64,000 nt of DNA from Rhizophagus irregularis (Eukaryota; Glomeromycota; Glomeromycetes; Glomerales; Glomeraceae), in NCBI RefSeq assembly GCF_026210795.1, contig NC_089432.1, positions 1,612,001-1,676,000 on the forward strand, in the 5' to 3' direction. Shown here one piece after another: positions 11,551 through 24,200 of the stretch. Position 1 is the stretch's first letter, and each line of letters opens with the position of its first letter. The notes under the pieces were generated by a model that did not search any database, was not told where the DNA came from, and saw only the letters and a program-made list of their open reading frames with translations. Position numbers and translations under genes: made by a program.

Positions 11551-14500
11551 GACCAAATTCCTCTAAACTTATTTTTCAGATAGCTCTTCTATATTGATCA
11601 CGAAAGTAGTGACAAGTGAAACAGTGACAAAAATACAATTCGATAGAAAAAAATTTTTTGATAAGGTTTCACCCAATATTCTTGGATGGTCTTTAGCAGT
11701 TTCGGATATCATTGACGCTGAAAATAATATTGGCTTGATTGCAATTTCTTGTATGACTGATGAAGACATGAATCCAAAACTTAAAATTCTGCTTAGAAAA
11801 CTAAATCGACGTATAAAAAAATTATTTTTCTATTCTCTTGCTATCAGTCTCCTTTTAGTTCTCACTTTTTGGTTTCTTCCTTTACCCTTGGGTGTTCTCT
11901 TTTGCTGCGTTTCCGCGTATTATTGTTTCTGTTATGTCAGATATGTTACTGATATTCGACAACTAACTTGGAATTCTAGCAAAGGAATGATAAAGCTTTT
12001 CAAATTTTCATTTAACAATATCAACAATAATGCTGCTAATAATGTTATGACTAATAGTTATATTGCTTCAATATATAAGTATTGTCTTGGTGGAGTTGTT
12101 AGCTTTTTAAAAAATTCTAATAATTCTTCAAATTATGCAACACTTGTCTGCATGAATTGTATAAAAATTCAAACCATAGATATTAAATTAAATAAATTAA
12201 ATATAAATATTATTACACGTGAAGAAAGTGACTGTATATTACCCGGGAATTTATATAAAGAATTAGAAAGCATCAATGATGCAAAACATAATTGGATATA
12301 TCTTTTAAAATCTAGTAGATACCAAGAATTTTTAATGGTTGTAACAAATGAATATCAACAAACACAAAATATTGAAATATATAATGTTAATACTTCACAG
12401 TTAGTGAATGTTTACCACAGACTTTATGGTGATGAAGACTTTTTAGTTTCAAATAATAGTAAACCTGGAATTTTTGCAATATCAACTGATTCAAGATTAT
12501 TTGCTTATTCTTATGGAAATAATATTATTACAATTTATTTAATGGAAAGTGGCCTTGAAGTCGTTTCAAAAAAATTTAACAATATCCATAAAATTAAATT
12601 TTTAGAATTTATTGTTAAAGATAGAAAACTATTCATTATTGAAGAAGATAAAGAAAATGATGTGAAATTTCATATTTGGCTTATATCAGGATGTCTAAAT
12701 GATTATTTTCCTATTTCTAGAGATGATCTTAATTTATCAGATAATGATATTTCTACTTTATTAAAATATGATGGTTACTATCATATTTTAACAAAAGCAA
12801 ATGGAAAAATAGTTACTCTTAAGAAAGATAATGAGGATCAATTTAGAGTACTATCGGACATATTTACAAAGTCGGTCATCTTTAAAGAAAATGACAGTGT
12901 GATTGATGAATTTAAATATGATTATTCACATGATAATTTAGAACCATGGAATAATAGTGCAGGATCTATTCAATCTATTCGTGGTAAATTTCTTAACAAT
13001 GATAAGAGTTTACTTTATTTAATCGGCTGGAAATCTAAGTCACAAACTTTTAAAGACTTTGAGGATTTTAAGAGTTTTGAAAATTCGAATCTTGTTTATA
13101 TTTTAATAAGCGACAGCATCAAACCACTCAATAAAATTTGGCCCAATTTATTATTGGTTGAGAAAAATATTACTACCTCCCAGTTACATGAATTTAAATG
13201 ATAAAGATTTTAGTCCATTTCTTCGAATTAATAAGAAAAATAAAAGTGCATTTTTTAATGTTTCAGTGGTGGAAGCAGTTATTACTTCAAGATGGGAACA
13301 AACAAAAAATTATTGGATGATACCTTTATTAGTATATAGTACATTTTTGGCTTTATTTGCATATCTTCCTCCATTTTTCTTAGATGGTAATTATGAATTA
13401 GGTGGTGGCATTGACATTATAAATATGATTAATATGGGAATATTTTATTATGCTGGGTTATATTTATTAATTGCTGAATTTATGCAAATGAAGAAGTATA
13501 AGACCGAGTATTTTATATTATTTAACATATTTGATTTGTGCAGTATCTTGTTAGGTATTATTGTTTTTACTTTAACAATTGTAAAGTCATTTGATGAAAC
13601 TAATAGAATCAATGGTGAAGGGATTGTTATTTTAACGACAGTAACTACTCTAATACTTTGGATTGAAATGGTATGATTTACAGTATATTCTTTAAGTTGC
13701 TTTAATTACAATAGTTCATATATTAATTTGATATTATTTTTTAAGCTTTTTTGGCTACATTTATTTTCAAAAATAGCAATATACATATATATATTCGGTA
13801 ATATTTTGAGAAAGATTATACCGTTTTTTGCATTTATGTTTATTTTAACAATTGGAGTTGGACATTCAATGTAATTTTGTTTCTCTGTTTGTATTATTAT
13901 ATCTAACTTATTAGAAGAATTAACTCTTTTTACGTACAATTATAAATAGGCTTATATTTTTTGGATATCCATCACTTCTTAATTTAAATCCAACGGCTTC
14001 AAATTTCACATTGAATAATGAGACTGGAAATTTTACTTTTACGGGAGAAAGTCCAAATAATCCTTTTGATACAATATGGGATGCGATACTTTCTGCATAC
14101 TATTGGAATGCAATTTATTTGAGTCCTTACAATTATTGGCCATTAAAATTATTTTCTTCCCTATAAAAAATAAATATCCGGAAAATGTCTACGAAAATGT
14201 CTGGAAATTGTCCAGATTAAATCTGGCATGTCCAGAAATTGTCCGGAAAATGTCTATTTTTTGCTACAAATTTGATACCTAAAATTTTGACATATCCAGA
14301 CTTTATCCAGAATATATCCAGAATTTGTTCAGTATAAAATTTTGGACAAATTCTGGACAGATAAACCTGGACAAATTCTGGACATAGTAAAAATTTAGAT
14401 AATTTGAACTGGACAAATTCTCCAAAAAAAAATAAATTAATTTTGTAAAAAAATGCAAAAAGCACAAGACTGACATTCATAACCTTCTTTGTCATACTAA

Positions 14501-15269
14501 TTAAATTTGCTGAGCAGGCAAAAATACTATGATATATAACTTTAGGTTAAAAGCAATTATAATGATGGTCACCTGTTAATCATCTTTTTGTGCCAAATTT
14601 TATGAAAAAATATTTTGGGTCAATTTCTGGACAAATTCTGGACAAAATGAGTATCCGGAAACAAGTGTGTTTTCGGAATAATTTCCAGACATAGCACCTG
14701 GCATTTTCTGGACATTTTCTGGACAATTATTTAGACAAATTTTCTGGACAATTTCTGGACACTTATTTTTTGCTTGTTTTGCAAATATTATTTTGGTTCT
14801 TGTTTTATTAAACATGATAATTGCATTGATGAAGTAAGTGGTATGATTTATTTTCATTAACATGATATTTATTCATATTTTAATCTTTTGAATTTTACTT
14901 AGTGATATATTTAATAATAAAGCTAAAGAAGATGGTAAACTTGGATTATTAATGTACAGAGTAGAACTTATTAATGATTATGAAAGATTAATGATCCTTT
15001 CTTTAGTGCATCGTTAAATAATAAATCACCATATATTTGTTTTTATCAGAATCCTGATTTAATAAAAAAAATGGATTACAAAATCTCAGGAACTTAAAGA
15101 TATAAAATTATATTCATGGTATAATGAGAATGTTGATAAGAAAGAGATAACTTTGATAATGAAAATGATACTATTAATCTTTGATATGCATTAATAACTG
15201 GTGATAAAAACCAAAATTCAGCTTCTACTAGCTTATCAATACCTGATCATATGACACTCTGGTTCTAGT
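11389..15269 (+). pseudogene. Copy B: dead propeller/TRP-like channel gene with internal deletion
   Basis: Exon 1 (11389-11488, MTRDIECGDQTYGEK...) and intron 1 (11489-11579, containing a long A-run) are intact. Exon 2 starts at 11580 and encodes the propeller start, a hydrophobic hairpin and propeller blades up to SDSIKP. Near 13157 it jumps directly into the exon 5 homologue (RKILLPPSYMNLNDKD) in another frame: roughly 1 kb equivalent to the end of exon 2, exons 3-4 and the start of exon 5 is missing, and the read-through frame stops at 13201. Exon 5 ends at 13670; exon 6 is 13746-13870 (125 bp as in C and D); exon 7 is 13950-14833 with an inserted element; exon 8 starts at 14903 and has frameshifts before the family-typical terminal ...LWF stop at 15269. 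It cannot encode a channel. Confidence 0.9.
14159..14772. mobile_element. CCCTATA-TIR element in the pore exon of copy B, CTT target duplication
   Basis: Begins CCCTATAAAAAATAA at 14159; the right end (...TTATTTTTTG to 14772) is the shortened inverted counterpart, and subterminal ATATCCGGAAAATGTC pairs with GACAATTTCTGGACAC. CTT lies on both sides (14156-14158, 14773-14775). Removing the element and one CTT gives an exon 7 of 267 bp that stays in frame (LFSCFANI, like LFAFVANV in copy D). The interior is filled with dispersed TCCAGAATTTGTCCAG-type motifs in both orientations. Confidence 0.75.
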
Positions 15270-15728
15270 TTTTTTATTATTTTTACTTTAGTTATTTACA
15301 TTATATTTATTATTATATTTATTTTGATGTATTTATTATTATTATTATTATTTTTTTGATAGTATTAAGCATATTCACTTATTGAATATTATGAAATCAT
15401 GTATTTTTGTAAGCTAATTGAATAATATATGTATCATATGTCATTTAATAAAAAAGATTTTCTTCATTGATCTTTTCATTATTAAATATAAATAAATTAT
15501 TAAATTTTTGTTTTTATATAATTACAATTATAATTAATTTATAAACTTTTAAGTATATTGATAATATTTAGAATACACATAATAAATAATGATTAGAAAT
15601 AAAAAAAAATTCAGATAATTAAATCCATTTAAATATTTTATTTGTGTTCATATGATTGTTTTATAAAAAGAAATTTGGAAGAGTTTTGATGATATGTTTA
15701 GGCATAGAAAAGATGTTAGACAAAAGAT
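15270..15728 (+). other. 3' flank of copy B
   Basis: AT-rich. The first 100 bp (TTATTTTGATGTATTTATT...) resemble the 3' flanks of copies C and D, so this is the old 3' untranslated region. Nothing else seen. Confidence 0.5.
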
Positions 15729-15928
15729 GATCTAGATTGATCCTTACCATATTTCATTTTCCAAGGACCATCTTTCCAAACTGCTTTAAAAGTAGTTCCA
15801 AATATTCATTTTGCTAAATATTCAACATTTTCAAATTTATAATATTACTCTATAATTTGTTTCACATTTTTAGCTTTTAATTGTGCTTTTTGAATAAATT
15901 GATTAACGTCATGTTCCAATTTCAAGTT
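15729..15928 (-). pseudogene. Protein kinase N-lobe relic
   Basis: Reverse-strand translation gives HDVNQFIQKAQLKAKNVKQ, a stop, then YYKFENVEYLAK, a stop, then IFGTTFKAVWKDGPWK. FENVEYLAK-GGFGT-xxKAxWKDG is the glycine-loop and VAIK-strand region of the protein kinases that are very numerous in Rhizophagus (family recall). Here one loop glycine position is a stop, and nothing of the C-lobe is found downstream. A short dead fragment, not a gene. Confidence 0.65.
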
Positions 15929-16061
15929 ATTGCCTCACATTGAAGAGTTTAGAATGCCCTGTCAGGGACTAAGGCAACTTGTTTCCTTAAAAAGAACTGA
16001 AAAACCTAAAATATTATTTAAATTTGATAAATTTGTAATTTAAGAGATTTTATAATTCCCA

Positions 16062-16185
16062 TACAAAATTAAATTGTTTATTAAAGAGAAATAAAGATGG
16101 ATTCATTACTAAAAAAATTTGTAAAAAATTAAATTGTTTATTAAAGAGAAATAAAGATAGATTCATTCCTAAAAAAAATTCGTAA
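16062..16185. repeat. Direct tandem duplication, 60-bp unit, two copies
   Basis: AAATTGTTTATTAAAGAGAA followed by ATAAAGATGGATTCATT occurs at 16071 and again at 16131, with the second copy differing at a few positions. No coding function apparent. Confidence 0.85.
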
Positions 16186-16642
16186 ATTGTAAAGTTAAAT
16201 TAAATGTTGTTACATTTATAGGAAAGAAAATATCCTTGGTGAATATAACCCAAAATACGTCAGATTTTATTATCGAATAATTATATTTTTTTCCATTGGA
16301 TGAAACATTGCAAATTTTATTTTGATGGTAATTTATTTTGAAGCAAGATTTCCAGTATTGCATTAAATATGGTTAGAAAAACAAGTAAAAACAGGTGGAC
16401 TATTAAATTATGTGTCATTTGTGTAAAAAAGAGAACTTAGGAAACTTCAATGACTTTTCTGATAAATTTTGAAATTTTTTGAAAAAAATCTTAAAGGAAT
16501 CTTTACAGATTTTTTATTGTTAAGGTATTTTTACCAAAAAATATTATTGAAATAAAAATAAATTATTATTACCTTTGAATTAAAAAGTGTAAGAAAATAT
16601 AGTAGCAATATTAAATTAAATATCAAGTTTACATAATTACAT

Positions 16643-17124
16643 AAAGATCATCTTTCAAAGATGAAGCAACTCAACACAACCATGTATTGTGCTAGAATTA
16701 CTCATTGTCTAATGAATTTGAACATAACAGAGGAGAGGATAATCCCACCAAGAACTCTGTATTCACAGTAAACCTACACTTACCAATCTAATGAGATCAT
16801 ATCTGAATTTGTTATTGAACTCCAACAAATTTCTTGAAGGAATCTAATAAGAATAATAAAAAAAAATATATGAGATCCTAGGCAATATTATTAACAACAT
16901 CAGGATATTAGAGATCCAAAACATTGCTAATAACAATCAAAGTAAGCATAAAGTTCACACTCAGTGACTTAGAGGTCATCTTTCAGAGAGAGAACAACTC
17001 AACACACCCGTGCATTGTGCTAGAATCACTCTTTGTCTAATGAATTTGAACATAACAGAGGAGAGGATAATCCCACCAAGAACTCTGTATTCACAGTAAA
17101 CTTACACTTACCAGTCTAATGAAA
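16643..17124. repeat. Pair of ~153-bp direct repeats 328 bp apart
   Basis: The segments 16643-16795 and 16971-17124 are about 90% identical (shared core AACATAACAGAGGAGAGGAT, then AATCCCACCAAGAACTCTGT). The sequence between them has the same style and may be the rest of a ~328-bp unit. A dispersed or tandem repeat of unknown type; no ORF. Confidence 0.8.
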
Positions 17125-18472
17125 GTCCAAAAAAAATACCATATCATTTTATAAAAAAATCTATTAAATCTAATTAATTAATATAAATGTATCTTTATAT
17201 CCAAAGTAAAGTTAAAATGATATGGTGATAGAGAATATTTTGTTGTTTCAATATTTATTTCTTTTATATATATTTAAAAATGTTTTTTTTTGTATTAAAG
17301 TTCTCTTGTTTATAGAGGGAGATTTTTCATAAAAACTATTAATATTATTTTCTATAATGTTTGTATTATAAGTGTATTGCAAATAAAGAAGAAAAATGAG
17401 CTTTTGTAAAAATTATAGGTCAAAAAGTGTTGGTGGCTTTTTATAATAAATATGGTAAGAAAAAAAAGTTGGTCTTTTTAAACATAAAAAAGAGTAAAAA
17501 AAGTAAAAAAAAAGTAAAAAGTAAAAAAATAGTCTATTTATTTAATTTATTTTGTTGATCTTTTACGTAAATGTAATCAATAATAATAATTAGCCACTCG
17601 GAATTTGAAACAGTCGCGTTATAATAATAACATAGACGCGTTTTATCACATAGGTCACATAGGTCAAATGATCAAAATGATCTACCATATTCATCGGAAA
17701 ATGAGCAACCCGAAAATAAGCAACATGGGCGGAATTATGGCATTTGTGGCCCGCGTTACTAAATCTTGGCCTGCATCACGTGCAAAAGTTGTTGCTTATT
17801 TTTGGATGAATACGGTATTTGATCTATTTATCTAACAGCGATCGATTTATTTTTTTTCATTTAATGATTCTTTTAAATATTTACATTTTGTTTAATATTG
17901 GTAGTCATCTGTTAATAGATTAGACATTTCGTGGTACACTGCTCGATATATGTCGATAATTTATTTATTTTATAGTTGTGAGATAAAGTCGATATAGTCT
18001 GGATTATCCTATATAAAAAATAAACTTGAATTATTTAATAGGGATAGCTTGCTTACAACATAGTAATAACAGATGTAGAAAAACATTTAGGTAAAGATGG
18101 GAAAAAGATAAAATTATACATTTCTTCATTTTAATATTTTATAATCGCGCTTTTTGTTATTTTCAGAAAAACTGCGTGGAACTTTTATTTATTAAAAAAA
18201 AAAATTAACATGTTTTATTAATATGTTGGATCAGATTAGTATTATTTGCTCTTTCTAACCCACTATAATAAGTTAATCATAAACGTCCATGAGGACTTCG
18301 AACAAGATCAATAAAAAGTAGATTTTCTTTTCTTTTTTCCATCATAATAATAAATATTATTAGTAAATATCACTCCACACAGTTATTTAATAAAAATTCT
18401 TACAGATTTTCTTTATTCAAAATAAAAGAAAAAGAAAAGATAAAAGTTCTAAAAAATTTCACGCTATGAAAA
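17125..18472 (+). other. Intergenic, no gene recognised
   Basis: AT-rich sequence with a less AT-rich patch at about 17605-17835. That patch has an open frame of 76 codons but no family resemblance and no neighbouring exon signals, so it is not called. Nothing else seen. Confidence 0.45.
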
Positions 18473-18975
18473 TTATAACGAAATAGGTAAAATTAACATA
18501 ATTTGAAATACTTCAAATTCTTCTACAAAACATAATTCTTCAGTTTCTCTAATTTGTTTTTCATAAGAACTTTTTTTACATGAAAATCCAAATCCATTTT
18601 CAATACTATGGCATAAATACAGATCAAAATTACCAAATGATGGACCGACGTAATAACTATTATATACAGCATTCTTTTCATCCACTACATGACTCAGAAT
18701 ATTATTATTATTCTTAAAACAGAATATAAAATTATCTTTAGTAATACCATAACCGTTGGATTTCCATTCATAACCTCCAAAAATTTCGTTACCATTTTTT
18801 ACTTTAATAATTGTCACAGTACGAGATTTATTATAACATTTTTAATGGAATTCTTTAAATGCATCAAATCCGGCAAGTATTTCATGAGATCCACCATATA
18901 ATAACTTGAATTTGTATGAAGTTGTTGATTCATCTGATTTATCGATCCATTTTGAGATTAATTCAGCTTGTTAGG
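18473..18975 (-). pseudogene. TLDc-domain relic
   Basis: On the minus strand QAELISKWIDKSDESTTSYK ... LLYGGSHEILAGFDAFKEFH runs to a TAA, then KCYNKSRTVTIIKVKNGNEI ... GGYEWKSNGYG ... DNFIFCFKNNN ... VEEFEVFQIM continues in the same frame to 18473. The order (ISxWID, a (L/I)LYGGS strand, RTVTIIKVK-x-NEIxGGY, FIFxFKN, and a terminal EVF) is that of the TLDc domain (TLD family), which in Rhizophagus is often fused to BTB domains and is massively expanded. A stop sits before CYNKSRTVT, a frameshift precedes QAELIS (an upstream ATG at 19017 is in another frame), and no BTB part is seen. Dead fragment. Confidence 0.75.
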
Positions 18976-19699
18976 ATACAGTTCGGCAATTAAATTTATT
19001 CTATTTAAATTCTCCATAATAGGCAAGGTTAAAGCAAATAAGTAAAATAAAAAAATGTTTAACTAAATATAGTAAGTATCATGTAATTAAAAGTTGTGGA
19101 TTTTTCATTCAAATATGATTTCAACTATATAAGGAATAATTAATTCATATTATAATATGCAATACTTTTTTTTCAATCTTTTTTTTTTTAATTAAATTAT
19201 TATAAAATTTTCCTCCCTTCCGATCGATCAACTGTAGGATATGAAAATTAATTTTAACTAACCAAATCTAAAAAAAAGAATTTTACCAAACAACTATGGT
19301 AATAAACTTAAGTAAGACAATCACTTTTATATTGCTATGTTTGGTTGGTAAAATACAGTATTTAATTAATCCATTATATTCTAATATAGTCAAATTTTTA
19401 CTTATCGTGATTTTTTACAAAAAAAAACTTTGGAATAATCGATTAAAATAATAAAACTATTGTATCTACTTTTTGGACATAAATAAAAGAAAAGAACTGT
19501 TTCATTAATTTAATGCATAGGTTTTTTTATGTTTTTTTGATTAATTCTGATTTTTTTTTATTTTTTTTGGTAAAAAAAAAATTTTTTGGAAAGAAATTAT
19601 CTATTACTATAACTAAATTAAAGGTCCCAAAAGGCGTTTGTATTTATCACAGCCAATCAATAAATTTAGTATTAATAAATTATATATAAATTCTTTTTA

Positions 19700-19980
19700 A
19701 TTTTTGTACTACAAATTAAATCATGATGACAAAAAATTTTTTCTTTCATTTAATGAAAAAAAAAAAGGATTGTTACTAAAACTAAACTTAATTGATGTAA
19801 GAAACTATAACAGAACGAAAAAAAATATTAATTATTATTTCAATCTCTTATAGTGTCATTATTGATCGTGTGATGCAATTAGAAATAATATTTTTATCAT
19901 TTATTTTAACTTTATTATAATAATAACGATAATAATAAAAACATGAAATAATGAAAATTTTACAAGGTTTTTAATGAAAT
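19700..19980. repeat. Left copy of a ~280-bp direct duplication
   Basis: TTTGTACTACAAATTAAATC through TATTATTTCAATCTC and CATTATTGATCGTGTGATG to the end is about 90% identical to 25025-25300 in the same orientation. The two copies bracket the purine tract and the 172-bp satellite. It is followed by GTAACCCGTCGCTTTGCCCC, an unusually GC-rich patch of unknown origin. Confidence 0.8.
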
Positions 19981-20394
19981 TTAATTTATTTTATTATTTG
20001 CACTAGGCGTAACCCGTCGCTTTGCCCCGGGGATGATACTTGCCCATCAAGTAAGAGAGTAATAATAACACACTTATATATTGTTACCATATCTCAAAGA
20101 AATTCATTATAACAATCTATTGTTATAGAAAAAAAAATATCTCACTAATTAATATGAAAAAAAAATTCCCAGAAAAATTAATGATAACGATCTATTGTCA
20201 TGAAAAAAAAAATCCTATAGTGATATATTGTCACGAAAAAAAAATATTGGTACAAAAGGTAAATAAATAAGTAATTATTATTGAACTTGATACAACCTAA
20301 AAAATATTATTATTAATAATAAGAATCAGCAATTGCCGTGGTACTGCAACATCGATCCGATCACCGATCCAAATGGCGAAAGAATGTATTCGGG

Positions 20395-20800
20395 GAAAAA
20401 AAATTTTTTTTGATTAGAAAAAAAGTCAACCGGAAAAAAAAATAAAAAAAATTCGAAAAAATAAAAACGAAAAAAAATTTTGGGAGGAGGGACAAAGAGA
20501 AAAATCAGGTTGAAAAAAGAAACTGAAAAGGAAAAAGAAAGAAAAAATAAAAAAAATTCGAAAGAAAAAGAAAAAAAAATTGGGTTAAAAGAAAAAGGAT
20601 AAAGAAAGAAATCGGTTTAAAAAAGGGAAATTTTCGAAAAGAAAAGGAATCCGAAAAAAAAGTAAGCACCGAAAAAAATTCTGAAAAAAAAGGATAATAA
20701 TTCGTCCAAAAATTTTAAAAAAAAAGAAAAAAAAAAGGAAAAGGTGTTTCGAAAGAGAAAAGAGGAAATTTGAAAAAAAGGAAAGAACCGAAAGTAAAGA
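20395..20800. other. Polypurine tract (~400 bp strand asymmetry)
   Basis: The plus strand is almost entirely A and G, with repeating GAAAAAAA and GGAAAAAG blocks and occasional AAATTTT steps. Reading frames on the opposite strand are Phe-rich artefacts. Its reverse complement resembles the pyrimidine-rich DNA at 53320-53760. Confidence 0.8.
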
Positions 20801-21379
20801 TTGGCAACCAATAAATTTAGTACCAATAAATTATATATAAGTAACTAGAATATGCGATTTGCTGGGGGACTTCATCCCCCAAATATAACATTTATAATTA
20901 AAAAAATTCTTTGATATAAATAAATTGAATTGTTACTGAATAATAAAATTTTATTATAATTAGACCCTATAAAAAATCATGTTTTAATAAGATTTATACA
21001 ATTTTTTCTTAAAAATAATGTATCTAAACTATATATAAGGATACAGGAAAATGCACAATTCCATATCGCAAAAATGCACCATTTGTATGATTACCCATAA
21101 TTTATACTGAATTTATATTGATTTGATCAAAGAAATTACATAATTTGAGCATAGAATTTACAAGAATTGGTCAATAAATTTACTGCTTAAATTATAATTA
21201 TTAATATTAGTTGCATTTATATGAATTTAATTTTAAATAATAATATTTTATTAAATTATTAAATCAAATAGTATCATGTGATTATAATTAGCCAATAATA
21301 TAAATTAATTTTTATAATTTAAAATAATGACATAAGCTGTAATAAGTGTTCTAAAGTTAATACAGCTACAAAAAAATGA

Positions 21380-24200
21380 AATCTTATGAAAACTAATATT
21401 CAAGTAGTTTCAACTTACCTGAACAATTTTCAATCAATAAATAAAGTTGATTTCATTTGCCCAAAGTGGAAATATTATGCTCTAAATTAAAAAACAGAAA
21501 AGAGAGTTAATATCATCAAGAAAAATGCAATTTTCTCTAAGCACTACATCTACATTCATGAAAATTAATATTGAAGTGGTTTCAATCTACCTGAACAACT
21601 TTCAATTAATAAATAAAGTTAATTTAATTTGCCCAAAGTGAAGATGTTATGCTCTAAATTAAAAAACAGAAAAGAGAGTTAATATCACCAAGAAAAATGC
21701 AATTTTCTCTAAGCACTACATCTACATTCATGAAAATTAATATTCAAGTGGTTTCAACCTGCCTGAACAACTTTCAATTAATAAATAAAGTTGATTTCAT
21801 TTGTTCAAAGTGGAAATATTACGCTCTAAATAAAAACAGAAAAGAGAGTTAATATCATCAAGAAAAATGCAATTTTCTCTGAGCACTACACCTACATTCA
21901 TGAAAATTAATATTCAAGTAGTTTCAACCTGCCTGAACAACTTTCAATTAATAAATAAAGTTGATTTCATTTGCCCAAAGTGGAAATATTACGCTATAAA
22001 TTAAAAAACAGAAAAGAGAGTTAATATCATCAAGAAAAATGCAATTTTCTCTAAGCACTACACCTACATTCATGAAAATTAATATTCAAGTGGTTTCAAC
22101 CTGCCTGAACAACTTTCATTTAATAAATAAAGTTGATTTCATTTGCCCAAAGTGGAAATATTACGCTATAAATTAAAAAACAGAAAAGAGAGTTAATATC
22201 ATCAAGAAAAATGCAATTTTCTCTAAGCACTACACCTACATTCATAAAAATTAATATTCAAGTGGTTTCAACCTGCCTGAACAACTTTCAATTAATAAAT
22301 AAAGTTGATTTCATTTGTATAAAGTAAAAATATTACGCTATAAATTAAAAAACAGAAAAGAGAGTTAATATCATCAAGAAAAATGCAATTTTCTCTGAGC
22401 ACTACACCTACATTCATGAAAATTAATATTCAAGTGGTTTCAGCCTGCCTGAACAACTTTCATTTAATAAATAAAGTTGATTTCATTTGTCTAAAGTGGA
22501 AATATTACGCTCTAAATTAAAAAACAGAAAAGAGAGTTAATATCATCAAGAAAAATGCAATTTTCTCTAAGCACTACACCTACATTCATGAAAATTAATA
22601 TTCAAGTGGTTTCAACCTGCCTGAACAACTTTCAATTAATAAATAAAGTTGATTTCATTTGTCTAAAGTGGAAATATTACGCTCTAAATTAAAACACAAA
22701 AAAGAGAGTTAATATCATCAAGAAAAATGCAATTTTCTCTAAGCACTACACCTACATTCATGAAAATTAATATTCAAGTGGTTTCAACCTGCCTGAACAA
22801 CTTTCATTTAATAAATAAAGTTGATTTCATTTGCCCAAAGTGGAAATATTACGCTATAAATTAAAAAACAGAAAAGAGAGTTAATATCATCAAGAAAAAT
22901 GCAATTTTCTCTAAGCACTACACCTACATTCATAAAAATTAATATTCAAGTGGTTTCAACCTGCCTGAACAGCTTTCAATTAATAAATAAAGTTGATTTC
23001 ATTTGTATAAAGTAAAAATATTACGCTATAAATTAAAAAACAGAAAAGAGAGTTAATATCATCAAGAAAAATGCAATTTTCTCTGAGCACTACACCTACA
23101 TTCATGAAAATTAATATTCAAGTGGTTTCAGCCTGCCTGAACAACTTTCATTTAATAAATAAAGTTGATTTCATTTGTCTAAAGTGGAAATATTACGCTC
23201 TAAATTAAAAAACAGAAAAGAGAGTTAATATCATCAAGAAAAATGCAATTTTCTCTAAGCACTACACCTACATTCATGAAAATTAATATTCAAGTAGTTT
23301 CAACCTGCCTGAACAACTTTCAATTAATAAATAAAGTTGATTTCATTTGTCTAAAGTGGAAATATTACGCTCTAAATTAAAACACAAAAAAGAGAGTTAA
23401 TATCATCAAGAAAAATGCAATTTTCTCTCTACATTCATGAAAATTAATATTCAAATGGTTTCAACCTGCCTGAACAACTTTCAATTAATAAATAAAGTTG
23501 ATTTCATTTGTCTAAAGTGGAAATATTACGCTCTAAGTTAAAAAACAGAAAAGAGAGTTAATATCATCAAGAAAAATGCAATTTTCTCTGAGCACTACAC
23601 CTACATTCATGAAAATTAATATTCAAGTATTTTCAACCTGCCTGAACAACTTTCAATTAATAAATAAAGTTGATTTCATTTGTCTAAAGTGGAAATATTA
23701 CGCTCTAAATTAAAAAAAGAGAAAAGAGAGTTAATATCATCAAGAAAAATGCAATTTTCTCTAAGCACTACACTTACATTCATGAAAATTAATGTTCAAG
23801 TTGTTTTAACCTGCCTGAACAACTTTCAATTAATAAATAAAGTTGATTTCATTTGTCTAAAGTGGAAATATTACGCTCTAAGTTAAAAAACAGAAAACAG
23901 AATTAATATCATCAAGAAAAATGAGCACCACACCTACATTCATGAAAATTAATATTCAAGTAGTTTCAACCTGCCTGAACAACTTTCATTTAATAAATAA
24001 AGTTGATTTCATTTGCCCAAAGTGGAAATATTACGCTCTAAATTAAAAAACAGAAAAGAGAGTTAATATCATCAAGAAATGCAATTTTCTCTAAGCACTA
24101 TACCTATATTCATGAAAATTAATATTCAAGTGGTTTCAACATGCCTGAACAACTTTTAATTAATAAATGAAGTTGATTTCATTTGGCCAAAGTGGAGATT
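21380..24200. repeat. 172-bp satellite array, ~16 monomers, with a 4-mer higher-order repeat
   Basis: The landmark TGAAAATTAATATTCAAG recurs at about 21560, 21732, 21902, 22074, 22246, 22418 and onward to 24112, spacing 170-172 bp. Each monomer contains CCTGCCTGAACAACTTTCA, AATAAATAAAGTTGATTTCA and AAAAGAGAGTTAATATCATC. Marker variants repeat at 688 bp: a GTATAAAGTAAAAATATT monomer at ~22320 and ~23005, and an AAAACACAAAAAAGAG variant at 22691 and 23379. So the block 22071-22758 is duplicated as 22759-23446. Short open frames inside are incidental. Confidence 0.95.

Noticed and set aside
17605-17835. 76-codon open frame in a less AT-rich patch
   Set aside because: No family resemblance, no conserved neighbours, no exon signals.
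20617-20826. Minus-strand Phe/Ser-rich frame
   Set aside because: Complement of the polypurine tract.
23680-23886. 68-codon frame in the satellite
   Set aside because: Present only where a monomer lost its stop; other monomers are closed.
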